From the NCBI GenBank assembly GCA_035570235.1, contig DATMML010000015.1:62001-126000 (forward strand): DNA of 64,000 bases. Direction: 5' to 3'. Made by a program: the position numbers and the translations under genes. The notes beneath the pieces were generated by a model, which worked only from the letters and a program-made list of their open reading frames with translations, was not told the origin of the DNA and made no database searches. This DNA is from Vicinamibacteria bacterium. GTDB taxonomy: Bacteria; Acidobacteriota; Vicinamibacteria; Fen-336. Positions 52,664-62,086 of the stretch are shown in pieces (positions within the stretch are counted from its first letter, which is position 1; every line of letters begins with the position of its first letter).

Positions 52664-53107
52664 TCAGGGGCAACGGCAGGGAGGACAGCCGCTGTCGAGG
52701 ACGATCCTCCATTTTCCCTCCTCCTCCCGGCGCCAGACCGAGGTGAAGGTTCCGACGCGGTTCCCCCCTGGATCGCGCACCGGGCCGGTACTCAGGGCCA
52801 GGGTGCCGGAGTCGAGCACCTCGACCCGCTCCGGCTCCCAAGAGAAGGGGGCGTGGGGTTGCTCGTAAAGCGCCTTCCAGCCTTGGGCTACGGCCGGCTG
52901 GCCGCGCAAGGTGCCCTGGGCGGACAGGAAAACCGCCTCCACGGCGAGGAAGGACGCAAAAGCCTGGTGATCGCGATCGGCCATGGTCTTGGCGAAGGCC
53001 CGCTCCGTGTCCCAGACCTGGCGGGCGAGGTCAGCCCGCGACTCGGAGGACGTCTCGACGGGGACGACGGCGGCCAGGAGGGTCACCCCGGTCAACAGCC
53101 ATCTCAT
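52664..53107 (-). CDS. Secreted DUF4440/SnoaL-like protein
   Basis: 147 residues, ATG preceded by GGGAGGTG. Signal peptide MRWLLTGVTLLAAVVPVETS, then an NTF2-like fold (DTERAFAKTMADRDHQAFASFLAVEAVFLS, GWKALYEQPHAPFSWEPERVEVLDSGTLALSTGPV, WRREEEGKWRIVLDSG), ending CPPCRC. DUF4440 proteins bind small molecules or act as calcium/calmodulin kinase II-association-like domains; no catalytic residues can be named. Confidence 0.82.
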   Translation of the reverse strand: MRWLLTGVTLLAAVVPVETSSESRADLARQVWDTERAFAKTMADRDHQAFASFLAVEAVFLSAQGTLRGQPAVAQGWKALYEQPHAPFSWEPERVEVLDSGTLALSTGPVRDPGGNRVGTFTSVWRREEEGKWRIVLDSGCPPCRCP

Positions 53108-53133
53108 TTTTCACCTCCCGGGGGCGGGAAGCC

Positions 53134-55458
53134 TCAAAACAACGAGAGCTGGGAATCGTCGCCCACCACCCCGTTGAAGTCCAGACCCAGCAGGGCCAGC
53201 ACTGGGTCCGCGATCGGCTGCACCTGCTTCTGGACGTAATGCTCATAGTCGATCGGGCTCCGCCGCCCGTCCAGGGGCTCGGGCCCCGCCACCGTCATGA
53301 GATACGCGATGCGCCCGCGCGCCCTGCCGGGCATCTTGCGCGCCGCCGCCACATGCGGGGGGGTGGTGGCGGTATAGGCGGCGGGGTCCTTGCGCAGCGC
53401 CTTGCGGTACACCAGCTGGTCGTCGAGCCGGCCCGCGCGGAGGTCAGCCACGACCCGCCGGAGATAGTCCTCTACCGGGCGGTCCGAGAAGAGACGCGCG
53501 AAGAGCTCGCGCTGGGCCTCCTTGGCGAGTTCGGTCCAGTCCCCCCGCACGGCCTCCATGCCGGTGAAAACCACCCGCGCGCCGGCCGGGCCCTCGACGA
53601 GCCCCGCATAACGCTTGCGCGCGCCGATGGTGCCCCGGCGCACCGCGGGGAGATACAGGCGCGAATAGACCCTCTCGAACTGGAGCTCCAGGCCGCTGCG
53701 GACGTGCCAAGTACGTTCAATGTGGGCCGCGAGATCGCGGGTGAGGTCCGCGGCCAGGGTCTCTCCCAGCCTCTGGGCCGCCGCGGGGTCGGCCTCCCCG
53801 GACTCGAGGAACAGGCTGTCGGTGTCCCCGTAGAGCACACGCCGGCCGCCCGCCTCGATCCGCGCCTTGCCCCAGAGCAGGATCTCCCTCCCGAAGCTCG
53901 TGATGGCATTGGCCAGCCGCGGGTCGTGGAACCGACAGGCCGGGGTTCCCAGCACGCCATAGAAGGAGTTCATGAGGATCTTGATGGCGTGACTCTTGAC
54001 CTGTTCCCCCGCCCTTCGGGCCGCGTCGCGGAGGGGCAGGATCTCATCCAGGAGTTGCGTGAGGATGCCGGGCCGGCGCGCGAAGGCGGCGCCGTTCGGG
54101 GCCAGGATGGGATCCGGATCCTCCACCACCCCCGGTCGGAGCAGGTTCAAAGGATCGATCTGAAACGTCCGGATCAGGCTCGGGTAGAGGCTCTTGAAGT
54201 CCAAGACGACCACGTTCCGGTAGAGGCCAGGAAGAGGTTCGAGTACGTGGCCCCCGCCGGTCGGCTCGGTGGGCCCCTCCCCGGCCCCGACGCTGGGGGC
54301 GACCACGCCCCGCCGCCCCAGCTCGCTAAGGTAAAGGAAGTCGAAGGCCGCGATGGAAGAGGAGACGCGATCCGGGGGCAGGCCGGTCAGGCGGCTGCGC
54401 TCGACCGCTAGCTCCACCAGGCGGAGCTTCTCCAGGATCTCGAGGGCCAGGCGCGCGTCCGTGGCGTTGTAGTCCACGAAGCGTGGCCGGTCCTCCTTGA
54501 AAAGGCGCAGGATCTCCTCCGCCCGGCCGTGCCCAGAGATGCTCTTGCCCTCCCCCAACACCTCGCGGGCCACTCCGTCCAGGCTGTAGTCGCCCATGCG
54601 GACGAAGGCGCCCCGCAAGAGATGGATGCCGTCCAGGACCACGCGCCCCGGGACAATCGCCTCGTGCGTTCGCCCCCAGCCCCGGGCTCGGAGCCGCAAC
54701 CGCCCGGGGCCCCGGCCGAGCTCGGTCGACACGCCCAGGGCGCCGGCCAGGCGCGCCAACACGGCCAGGTCAAACTCCACGATGTTCCAGCCGGTGAGGA
54801 CATCGGGGTCGAGCTCCCGGATCCGCTGGCAGAATCCGATGAGGAGCTCGCGCTCGGTGGCAAAGGGAATCGCATGGGGAGGGGTCGACCAGCCGGGGGG
54901 CGTGAGGAGCAGGACCTCCGTGGCCCCGGCACCGTGGATCCCGATCGAGAGGAGCCGCCGAGCTCGGGGGTCAGTCTCGATGTCAAAGGACAAGACGGAG
55001 AGCCGGGGCGTCCAGTCGGCGGGACCAAGCGCAGGGTCTTCGAAGACTAGGCCCAGGCCGGGGACGGAACGCGCCTCGCCACGGATCCACAGCGACCCCC
55101 GGATCCCCCGGTCGATGAGGTACCGCACCGCGAAGCGAATGTCCGCCTCGTGGCAGCGTATCCCCGCCCGCCTCAAGCCTTCGCGTAGGGGGAGGGTGTC
55201 GGAGGGTGTTGTCACCTCGACCCGAGACACGGGTTTGCCCTCGAGCGAGACTTTGCCCGCGGGCGTGATCCGCCCCGCCCCCAGTTCACGGGCGCGCTCG
55301 GCGTCGTCCGTCTCCACGTAGAAGTGCGGGACCTCGCGGTGGTCGCGGACGAGAAACGCTCGCCCGTCCTCGAGCCGCCCGTAGAGGTGGATCACGGGCT
55401 GGCCCGACTCGATACGGTAGGTCGGCTGCAGAATGAATCCGCGAAGGGGAGCGGGCAT
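53134..55458 (-). CDS. polB: DNA polymerase II (family B)
   Basis: 774 residues, the length of E. coli Pol II. Exonuclease motifs LSFDIETDP, GWNIVEFDL and YNATDARLALE; polymerase motifs DFKSLYPSLI, KILMNSFYGVLG and YGDTDSLF. The C-terminus ends QLSLF, a sliding-clamp binding motif in the same place as the E. coli clamp peptide. It is a repair and restart polymerase able to bypass some lesions. The start ATG (MPAPLRGFILQPTYR) matches Pol II. It is divergent from the ferredoxin-MBL gene. Confidence 0.96.
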   Translation of the reverse strand: MPAPLRGFILQPTYRIESGQPVIHLYGRLEDGRAFLVRDHREVPHFYVETDDAERARELGAGRITPAGKVSLEGKPVSRVEVTTPSDTLPLREGLRRAGIRCHEADIRFAVRYLIDRGIRGSLWIRGEARSVPGLGLVFEDPALGPADWTPRLSVLSFDIETDPRARRLLSIGIHGAGATEVLLLTPPGWSTPPHAIPFATERELLIGFCQRIRELDPDVLTGWNIVEFDLAVLARLAGALGVSTELGRGPGRLRLRARGWGRTHEAIVPGRVVLDGIHLLRGAFVRMGDYSLDGVAREVLGEGKSISGHGRAEEILRLFKEDRPRFVDYNATDARLALEILEKLRLVELAVERSRLTGLPPDRVSSSIAAFDFLYLSELGRRGVVAPSVGAGEGPTEPTGGGHVLEPLPGLYRNVVVLDFKSLYPSLIRTFQIDPLNLLRPGVVEDPDPILAPNGAAFARRPGILTQLLDEILPLRDAARRAGEQVKSHAIKILMNSFYGVLGTPACRFHDPRLANAITSFGREILLWGKARIEAGGRRVLYGDTDSLFLESGEADPAAAQRLGETLAADLTRDLAAHIERTWHVRSGLELQFERVYSRLYLPAVRRGTIGARKRYAGLVEGPAGARVVFTGMEAVRGDWTELAKEAQRELFARLFSDRPVEDYLRRVVADLRAGRLDDQLVYRKALRKDPAAYTATTPPHVAAARKMPGRARGRIAYLMTVAGPEPLDGRRSPIDYEHYVQKQVQPIADPVLALLGLDFNGVVGDDSQLSLF

Positions 55459-55598
55459 GCCGGGGGCCAGGCAGTTGGAACCGCGGGAGTTGTATCACAT
55501 CCCCTGCCGCCGGGCCGTCCTCTTCGCTTGCCCCTCGCCGACCCGAGGGAGTGGGGAGGTCAAGGTTCCCGGCTGGGGCTAGAATCGGAATCAGGCTC

Positions 55599-56477
55599 GT
55601 GGCCAACCCCGCCCAGCGACATCCCGCCAACGCTCCTGGTCCCTGGTTCGTGGACCTCTCCTGCATCAATTGCGACGTGTCCCGTCAATGCGCGCCCGGA
55701 ATGTTCGGGGAGGCCGACGACCAGGCGGTGGTCGTTCGCCAGCCCGCCACCCCCGACGAGGTGCGGGACGCCACCCGGGCCATGCTCGCGTGCCCCACCG
55801 CCTCCATAGGCGTCACGGGAGAGAAGCCCCCGACCGAAGGCCTCTTTCCCCAGCGCCTCGAGGACGGCGTCTACTACTGCGGCTTCACTTCCCGCCGCTC
55901 GTTCGGGGCGAACCCGTACTTCGTCGAGCAGGAAGGGGGAAACCTGCTCGTGGACTCGCCCCGGTTCGTGCCCGCGCTCGTGGACGCCTTCGAGAGCGCG
56001 GGCGGCCTCGCCCACGTCCTCCTCACCCACGGCGACGACGTGGCCGAGGCGGAGCGCTACGCGCGGCACTTCCGCGCACGGGTCTGGATCCACGAAGGTG
56101 ACGGTGCGGCCGCCCCCTTCGCCACCGACGTCCTCCGGGGCCTGGACGCCGTGGCCCTCACGCCCGTTCTCACGGCCATTCCCGTGCCCGGCCACACCCG
56201 GGGCAGCGTCGTCTACCTGCTTGGGGGCCGCTTCCTCTTCAGCGGAGACTCGCTGTACTGGAGCCGCCGCCGCGGCCGGCTCTCTGCCTTCCGGGACGCC
56301 TGCTGGTACTCCTGGGCGGAGCAAGCCCGGTCCCTGGCCCGCCTGGAGGGGCACCCCTTCGAGTGGGTCCTGCCCGGCCACGGCAGTAGGGCCCACGGTC
56401 CCGCGCTACAGTGGCAGGCCGAGCTCCGGGACCTCGTGCGCTGGATGGCGGGTGCGGCCGGCCCCTCCGACTGGTGA
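55599..56477 (+). CDS. Ferredoxin-metallo-beta-lactamase fusion protein
   Basis: 292 residues from GTG 55599. Residues ~10-75 form a single-cluster ferredoxin (LSCINCDVSRQCAP and later ACPTASIG, four cysteines). Residues ~85-290 form a metallo-beta-lactamase fold: LLTHGDDVAEAERY, PVPGHTRGSVVYLLGG, FLFSGDSLYW and VLPGHGSRA. The first metal motif (HGDDVAE) departs from the HxHxDH pattern, so one metal site may be altered. A redox-linked hydrolase is the simplest reading. A TAGAAT hexamer lies upstream at about 55580. Confidence 0.82.
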   Translation: MANPAQRHPANAPGPWFVDLSCINCDVSRQCAPGMFGEADDQAVVVRQPATPDEVRDATRAMLACPTASIGVTGEKPPTEGLFPQRLEDGVYYCGFTSRRSFGANPYFVEQEGGNLLVDSPRFVPALVDAFESAGGLAHVLLTHGDDVAEAERYARHFRARVWIHEGDGAAAPFATDVLRGLDAVALTPVLTAIPVPGHTRGSVVYLLGGRFLFSGDSLYWSRRRGRLSAFRDACWYSWAEQARSLARLEGHPFEWVLPGHGSRAHGPALQWQAELRDLVRWMAGAAGPSDW

Positions 56478-56624
56478 ACGGGGCCTCGCCCCGCGAGCTC
56501 GAACACCCGCATCGAGCCCTCGGCGGGGGAGCTCCCGGGAAGTATCCAGTCCATTGAATCCCAACCTTGCGCTCGCCCGGCAGAAAGCGTATGAAGTGCG
56601 GGCCATCCTGCTTGAGGAGCCCAG

Positions 56625-59600
56625 ATGATCCCTCCCCGTGGCCTAGCCGCTGCCCTGTTCATTGCCGCTTTCGTGGCCATCCCGCCCGCCACGGCAGTCG
56701 CCGCTACGCGAGCCAAGGAGGCGCAGCCCGACGGCTTCTACCGCTATCCCACCATCGGCGGAGGGATGATCGTCTTCGCCGCCGAAGGGGACCTCTGGAG
56801 GGTCCCCGTGGGCGGCGGTGTCGCCGTGCGCCTGACCGCCCACGAGGGCGAGGAGCGCTTCCCTCGGATATCGCCCGACGGTCGGCTCCTCGCATTCACG
56901 GCCCAGTACGAAGGGAACGACGACGTCTACGTGATGCCCCTGGCGGGGGGGGAGCCCTCCCGTCTCACCTTCCATCCCGCGCCCGACCAGGCGATTGGCT
57001 GGACCGCCGACGGCAAGATCCTCTTCCGGAGCCGCCGCGATCATCCCCACGGGGACTACCGGGTCTACAGCGTCTCTCCGGAAGGAGGAATTCCGGACAT
57101 GATCCCCCTCGAGCCCGCGGCCTGGGTCAGCTTCGAGCCCGGGGGCTCACGACTGGCGCTGCAGAAGATGGGACTCGAGTTCCACAACTGGAAGCGCTAC
57201 AAGGGCGGCGAGGCGGAAGAGATCTACGTCGGCACCCTGGAGCCGCTCGCCTTCACCAAGGTCACGACCTACGACGGAAAGAACGCCTTTCCCATGTGGG
57301 CCCCCGACGGGCGGATCTACTTTGTGACCGACCGCTGGGGCCGACCGAACCTGGCCTCGATGAAGCCCGACGGGAGCGACGTCAAGAGGCTCACGCACTT
57401 CGAGGACTACGACGTGCGTTGGCCGGCGATGAGCGACGGCAAGATCGTCTATCAGCACAAGATGGACATCTGGCTCTTCGACCTCGCCTCTGCCAAGAAC
57501 GAGCAGGTCACAATCCAGCTGCCCAGCGACCGGCTGCAGGTGCGCGAGCGCTTTGTCGACCCCCGGCCGACCCTGCGGTCCTGGGGGCTCGCGAAGGACG
57601 GGGAGCGCATGGTCCTCGAGACGCGGGGCGACGTCTGGGTCGCGCGCACACGAAAGAAGGGCCTCATCCGCCGGATCACGCAGGATAGCGCGGCCCGGAC
57701 CAAGTCACCCGTCTTCGCCGCCGATGGCAAGACCATTGCGACCTGGACGGAGGTGAACGGGGAGGAGCAGCTGCTTCTCCACGCCGCCGACAACGGCGGC
57801 CCTCCCAAGCAGGTGGGTCTCCTTCCGCCCGGCTGGCACTCTGCGCCCGCCTTCTCGCCGGACGGAAGGAGGATCGCTTGGGGGGACGAGAAGTACCGGC
57901 TCCAGGTCTCGGACGTGACGAGCGGCAGCGCGTCGGTTCTGGACAAAGGGGAGTGGGAGATAACCCGCTACACCTGGTCTCCGGACAGCCGGTACCTGGC
58001 CTACGTCGTGACCCTCCAGAACCTCTATACCCAGGTGAAGGTCTGGGACGGGCAGTCGAACAAGACCCATGAGGTCAGTGATCCGATGTACAACTCCTTC
58101 TCTCCCGCCTGGGACGCGAAGGGAAAGTACCTCTACTTCCTCTCCGATCGTTACATCAACCCCTACCTCGACCGCAACGAGGCCCGATTCATCGTCAACG
58201 AGGCCACGGTGCCGTGCGTCCTGGCCCTCCAGGCCGACGGCACCCTGCCCTTCGCCCCCCGGGGCGACACCGACCCCATAACGCCGGAGGAGAAGAAGGA
58301 CCAAGGCAAGAGCGACGCCAAGAAGGACGAGAAGAAGGATGCGCCGGCCAAGGAGGAGAGGGTGGAGCCCATCCGGATCGACTTCGACGGGTTGGCCGAT
58401 CGCTTGGTTCAGGTGCCGGTGGCGCCGGGGAACTACGACGAGCTCCGCGCGGTGGAAGGGAAGCTCCACTGGCTGAAGGCGCCCAACCGCGGACTGATGC
58501 CGCCGGGCGATGAGACGGAGAGACCGGGAGCCGAGCTTCAGACCTACGAGATCGAGAAGGAGAAGGTCTCGACGGTCGTCCCCGGCGTGCTGGCCTACGA
58601 GGTCTCGCTAAACGGCAAGGTCCTCGTCTACCAGACCAAGGACGGGTTTGTTCGGCTGGAGGCGGGTGCCACCGCGGCCCCCAAGGACGAGGCCGCCCAA
58701 GAAGCCAGGATCGACCTCTCCGGCTGGTCGGTGGGCATCAACCCCCGGGAGGAATGGAAGCAGATGCTCCACGAAGCCTGGCGCCTGCAGCGTGATTTCT
58801 TCTACGACCCGAAGATGCACGGCGTCGACTGGGACGGCGTCTGGAAGCAGTACGGTCCCCTCGCCGATCGCATTTCCTCGCGCGACGACCTCGAGGACAT
58901 GCTGGGCGAGATGTTCGGCGAGCTGAACGTGGGGCACGCCTATCACTCAGGGGGGGACCTGCGCCGGGGCAAGCCGGTGGGGACGGGGCTCCTCGCCGCT
59001 GATCTCAAGTACGACCCGGCCAGCGGTTTCTGGCAGATTGAGAAGATCTACCGGGGGGATTTTCCGGATCCCCAGTGGAGCTCCCCCCTGGCCCGGCCCG
59101 ATCTTCGGGTCAAGCCGGGGCAGTGGCTGGTGGCCATCGACGGCAGGCCGCTGGCCAAAGGCGAGGACTACCTGAGACGGCTCGAGGGCCGCGCGGGGCA
59201 GGAAGTGGAGCTGTCGATCGGCAACGCCCCCCGGCTCGAAGGGGCGCGACGGGTAGTGGTCAAGACCGTCCCTGATGACCGGCGCATCCGCTACGCGACC
59301 TGGATTCGGGAGACCCGCGAGTACGTGGACAAGAAGAGCCATGGCCAGATCGGGTACCTGCACCTCTACGACATGGGGGGGCTCGGCCTGCAGCAGTTCT
59401 CCCGCGACTTCCCACCCCTGTGGAACAAACGCGGTCTGATCGTGGACGACCGCTGGAACCACGGCGGGTTCGTGGCCCCCATGATCCTGGCCCACCTGCA
59501 ACGGAAGGTGCTGGCGGTGGGGGGGACGCGCTACGGGGCCGTGGACACCGTCCCTTCGCACGCCTTCCACGGTCACCTTCTCGCTCTCATCAATCGTCAG

Positions 59601-59963
59601 GGAGGGAGCGACTGCGAGACCCTGGCTCTGGGCTTCAAGGAGTTCAAGCTGGGACCGGTCGTCGGCACCCGCACCTGGGGCGGCTGGGTGGGCATCCGGG
59701 GGGATAAGCCCTTGCGCGACGGAGGGATGGTCACCGAGCCCGAGTTCGGCGGCTGGGACCCCAAGGGTCATGAGTGGATCATCGAAGGGCACGGCGTCGA
59801 CCCTGACGTGGAGCTCGATCTCGGCCCCGATGGGCTGCTCCGCGGCCGGGACGTGCAGATCGACTACGCCGTCGACCAGCTGTTGGGTCAGATCGCGCAA
59901 GATCCCCAGGACCTGCCCCCGGCCCCGCCGATCCGGCCGCGACCCCTCCAGCCCGTGAAGTGA
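56625..59963 (+). CDS. Tricorn-type S41 family protease with beta-propellers
   Basis: 1112 residues. Signal peptide to ~26 (AATAVA-A). Two PD40/beta-propellers (~35-340 and ~345-660; blades such as ISPDGRLLAFTAQY, FSPDGRRIAWGD, WSPDSRYLAYVV) with a Lys-rich acidic insert near 565-590, then the tricorn core (~745-800, GELNVGHAYHSGG), a PDZ domain (~800-880) and the S41 catalytic region (SHGQIGYLHLYDMGGLG, LINRQGGSDCETLALGFKE with the Ser nucleophile, RTWGGWVG). It is a large periplasmic peptidase of oligopeptides; peptide transport genes are not adjacent. Confidence 0.93.
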   Translation: MIPPRGLAAALFIAAFVAIPPATAVAATRAKEAQPDGFYRYPTIGGGMIVFAAEGDLWRVPVGGGVAVRLTAHEGEERFPRISPDGRLLAFTAQYEGNDDVYVMPLAGGEPSRLTFHPAPDQAIGWTADGKILFRSRRDHPHGDYRVYSVSPEGGIPDMIPLEPAAWVSFEPGGSRLALQKMGLEFHNWKRYKGGEAEEIYVGTLEPLAFTKVTTYDGKNAFPMWAPDGRIYFVTDRWGRPNLASMKPDGSDVKRLTHFEDYDVRWPAMSDGKIVYQHKMDIWLFDLASAKNEQVTIQLPSDRLQVRERFVDPRPTLRSWGLAKDGERMVLETRGDVWVARTRKKGLIRRITQDSAARTKSPVFAADGKTIATWTEVNGEEQLLLHAADNGGPPKQVGLLPPGWHSAPAFSPDGRRIAWGDEKYRLQVSDVTSGSASVLDKGEWEITRYTWSPDSRYLAYVVTLQNLYTQVKVWDGQSNKTHEVSDPMYNSFSPAWDAKGKYLYFLSDRYINPYLDRNEARFIVNEATVPCVLALQADGTLPFAPRGDTDPITPEEKKDQGKSDAKKDEKKDAPAKEERVEPIRIDFDGLADRLVQVPVAPGNYDELRAVEGKLHWLKAPNRGLMPPGDETERPGAELQTYEIEKEKVSTVVPGVLAYEVSLNGKVLVYQTKDGFVRLEAGATAAPKDEAAQEARIDLSGWSVGINPREEWKQMLHEAWRLQRDFFYDPKMHGVDWDGVWKQYGPLADRISSRDDLEDMLGEMFGELNVGHAYHSGGDLRRGKPVGTGLLAADLKYDPASGFWQIEKIYRGDFPDPQWSSPLARPDLRVKPGQWLVAIDGRPLAKGEDYLRRLEGRAGQEVELSIGNAPRLEGARRVVVKTVPDDRRIRYATWIRETREYVDKKSHGQIGYLHLYDMGGLGLQQFSRDFPPLWNKRGLIVDDRWNHGGFVAPMILAHLQRKVLAVGGTRYGAVDTVPSHAFHGHLLALINRQGGSDCETLALGFKEFKLGPVVGTRTWGGWVGIRGDKPLRDGGMVTEPEFGGWDPKGHEWIIEGHGVDPDVELDLGPDGLLRGRDVQIDYAVDQLLGQIAQDPQDLPPAPPIRPRPLQPVK

Positions 59964-59979
59964 GCGCGGTCGCCCGCGC
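59964..59979. terminator. GC hairpin between convergent genes
   Basis: Perfect GCGCGG / CCGCGC stem with a four-base TCGC loop in the 23-base gap between two converging stops. No U-tract, similar to the hairpin at 26544. Confidence 0.35.
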
Positions 59980-59986
59980 GGCGGGG

Positions 59987-61048
59987 TCAGCGGAAGCGAA
60001 CGAGCGATACGAGGATCTCGCGCGTCTGGCCGTCCGCCGGGCGCCACTGGACGAGGATCGGGCTTTGGTACGTGCCGCGGACCAAACGGGCTTGCCCCTG
60101 TCCGGGGTGGTCGGAAGCCAGGAAGCTGACCCGCCGCGAGCGCAGGAAGCGGCGTGCGGGTACGGCCATGACTTTGGCGACAAGCCGCTCCACCGCCGAC
60201 TCGTCGAGCCGGAAGGCCTCCATGAGGGTGTTCAGGACCCGCACGAAGTCGTACTTCGCGTAGTTGATGGTCTTGCCCGGGATGGCGAGGGGATCCTCGA
60301 GCATGTGGCGGCTCTTGAGGGCCGCGAATTTCAAGGGGTTGCGCAGGATCTCCACCAGGTCGTGCTGCATCAGCAGCGTCTCGTACTCGTTCACGGTGAG
60401 CCCGGCGTGACGCTCGCCGGGGGGGAGGGCGATGTCGACACGCCCCTTTTCGAGGCCGGCGCGGCTCAGCCTCTCGTTGATGGCGTCAATGATGCCGAGG
60501 CGGGGATCGGCCAAGTTGATGGAATCGATGGGGTGGCGGGACACGGGAACCGTGAGACGTGTCCGGTCCACCACCTCTTCATCGTCGTAGGCGAGCACGC
60601 TGGTCGTCCGTTGCCGAGGCGTTCCCGTGTTGACCCCGTCCAAGTCTATGAAATAGACGGGGGTACCGGGCCGGTTACGATAGGTAACGCAGTTGCGCAT
60701 CCCGGAGCCGATGAATGTCAGGTGGGAGTCCCCGTTTCGCGGCTCTACCTCCTGCTGCTCCGGGGAGAGCTCCGCCCTTAGGTGGACCTGGTCATGTCGA
60801 TAGGCCCCATTGGGGGGAAAGAGGGTGCGGAAGGTCCGGAAAAAGAGGTCTAAGCGGTCGCTGCGGTGGTGCAATCGGGCGGAGAGGCTGTGCTGCAAGT
60901 ACCCGGCCGTGGTGTGGAGCGACGAGTAGAGGGCCCTCCGGTAGCGCGCCAGGAGGTCGCCGTCCTCGACCGCGATCTTGAGGGCGACATCGATGGCGTC
61001 GTAACGGCGCTCGGGTTCGAGGGTGAGTCGCAGCTCCCTAGGTGGCAA
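59987..61048 (-). CDS. UPF0047 (YjbQ)-like domain protein with an unknown C-terminal domain
   Basis: 353 residues, TTG start. Residues ~25-150 resemble the UPF0047/YjbQ fold: YSSLHTTAGYLQ, FRTLFPPNGAYRHDQ, RNGDSHLTFIGSGM and PVYFIDLDG, in the order HTTAG, LxPxxxYRHD, AHL and the final strand seen in YjbQ. Residues ~160-353 (HPIDSINLADPRLGIIDAINERL, EILRNPLKFAALKSRHMLEDPLAIPGKTINYAKYDFVRVLNTLMEAF) form an unrecognised domain. YjbQ proteins have reported thiamine-phosphate synthase-like activity in some hosts; the role here is unknown. No ribosome site is obvious. Confidence 0.65.
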   Translation of the reverse strand: MPPRELRLTLEPERRYDAIDVALKIAVEDGDLLARYRRALYSSLHTTAGYLQHSLSARLHHRSDRLDLFFRTFRTLFPPNGAYRHDQVHLRAELSPEQQEVEPRNGDSHLTFIGSGMRNCVTYRNRPGTPVYFIDLDGVNTGTPRQRTTSVLAYDDEEVVDRTRLTVPVSRHPIDSINLADPRLGIIDAINERLSRAGLEKGRVDIALPPGERHAGLTVNEYETLLMQHDLVEILRNPLKFAALKSRHMLEDPLAIPGKTINYAKYDFVRVLNTLMEAFRLDESAVERLVAKVMAVPARRFLRSRRVSFLASDHPGQGQARLVRGTYQSPILVQWRPADGQTREILVSLVRFR

Positions 61049-61136
61049 TGCCGTTACTATTACGCTATTACTGGCCTCCGGGCGATGTCAAGTTGAGGCC
61101 GGCGGGGGTTGGCCGTCCGGGCTAGAATTTCGGGGC

Positions 61137-62084
61137 ATGGCCGAAGTACCCGTCTTCGCGCGGCTTGTCGAAAACATCGGGCGGGTGGTGCTGGGCAAGC
61201 GGGGGGCGGTGGAGACGGTGGTGGCCGCCCTCCTCGCCCGGGGGCACGTGCTCCTCGAGGACGTACCAGGGGTGGGGAAGACCGTACTTGCCCGCGCCCT
61301 CGCCCGTTCCATCCGGGCCGATCTGCGGCGGGTCCAGTGCACACCGGATCTGCTACCCAGCGACGTAACGGGTGTGTCCCTCTATAACCCAAAGGAGCTC
61401 AGCTTCGAGTTCCGCCCCGGGCCCGTTTTCACCCATATCCTCCTCGCGGATGAAATCAATCGGGCGACACCACGCACCCAGTCGGCCTTCCTGGAAGCCA
61501 TGGAGGAGCGACAGGTCTCGGTGGACGGCGCCACCCACCCCCTTCCCAGCCCCTTTTTCCTGATCGCGACCCAGAATCCAATCGAGCTGGCGGGGACCTT
61601 TCCGCTGCCGGAAGCCCAGCTCGACCGCTTTCTGGTGCGCCTTTCTCTGGGCTACCCGGACGACGCCACCGAGGTCCAGGTCATGACCGCCCAGCGCACA
61701 AGCCATCCCCTGGAGAGCTTGGAGCCCGTGACCGACCTTGCCCCTTTGGTGGCCGCCCAGGAGGCGGTGACCCGGGTCTTCGTCCACGAGTCGATCGTGC
61801 GCTACATCCAGCGGCTGGTGGCGGAGACCCGCCGTCACACCCACGCCGCCTACGGCGCGAGCACCCGGGGAGCCACCGGGCTCGTGCGTGCCGCCCAAGC
61901 CCTGGCTGCGATCGGGGGCGACCGTTTCGTGACCCCCGAGCACGTGCAGAGGCTGGCGGAGAGCGTTCTCGCCCACCGATTGGTTGTGAAGCCACGCTCC
62001 CGCGTCCAGGGAGTGGATGGGCGGATGGTGGTGGCGGACGTGATGCAGAGGGTAGAGGTGCCGATCGACCTCGAGCCGGCCTGA
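61137..62084 (+). CDS. MoxR-family AAA+ ATPase
   Basis: 315 residues. Walker A LEDVPGVGKTVLARALA, Walker B ILLADEINRATPRTQSAFLEAM, sensor LIATQNPIE and the LPEAQLDRFLVRLS segment. MoxR ATPases are metal-insertion or envelope chaperones that work with a von Willebrand A/DUF58 protein. The DUF58 gene follows after two bases. TAGAAT at 61123-61128 lies only nine bases before the ATG, so transcription may start at or next to the start codon (leaderless). Confidence 0.92.
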   Translation: MAEVPVFARLVENIGRVVLGKRGAVETVVAALLARGHVLLEDVPGVGKTVLARALARSIRADLRRVQCTPDLLPSDVTGVSLYNPKELSFEFRPGPVFTHILLADEINRATPRTQSAFLEAMEERQVSVDGATHPLPSPFFLIATQNPIELAGTFPLPEAQLDRFLVRLSLGYPDDATEVQVMTAQRTSHPLESLEPVTDLAPLVAAQEAVTRVFVHESIVRYIQRLVAETRRHTHAAYGASTRGATGLVRAAQALAAIGGDRFVTPEHVQRLAESVLAHRLVVKPRSRVQGVDGRMVVADVMQRVEVPIDLEPA

Positions 62085-62086
62085 CC

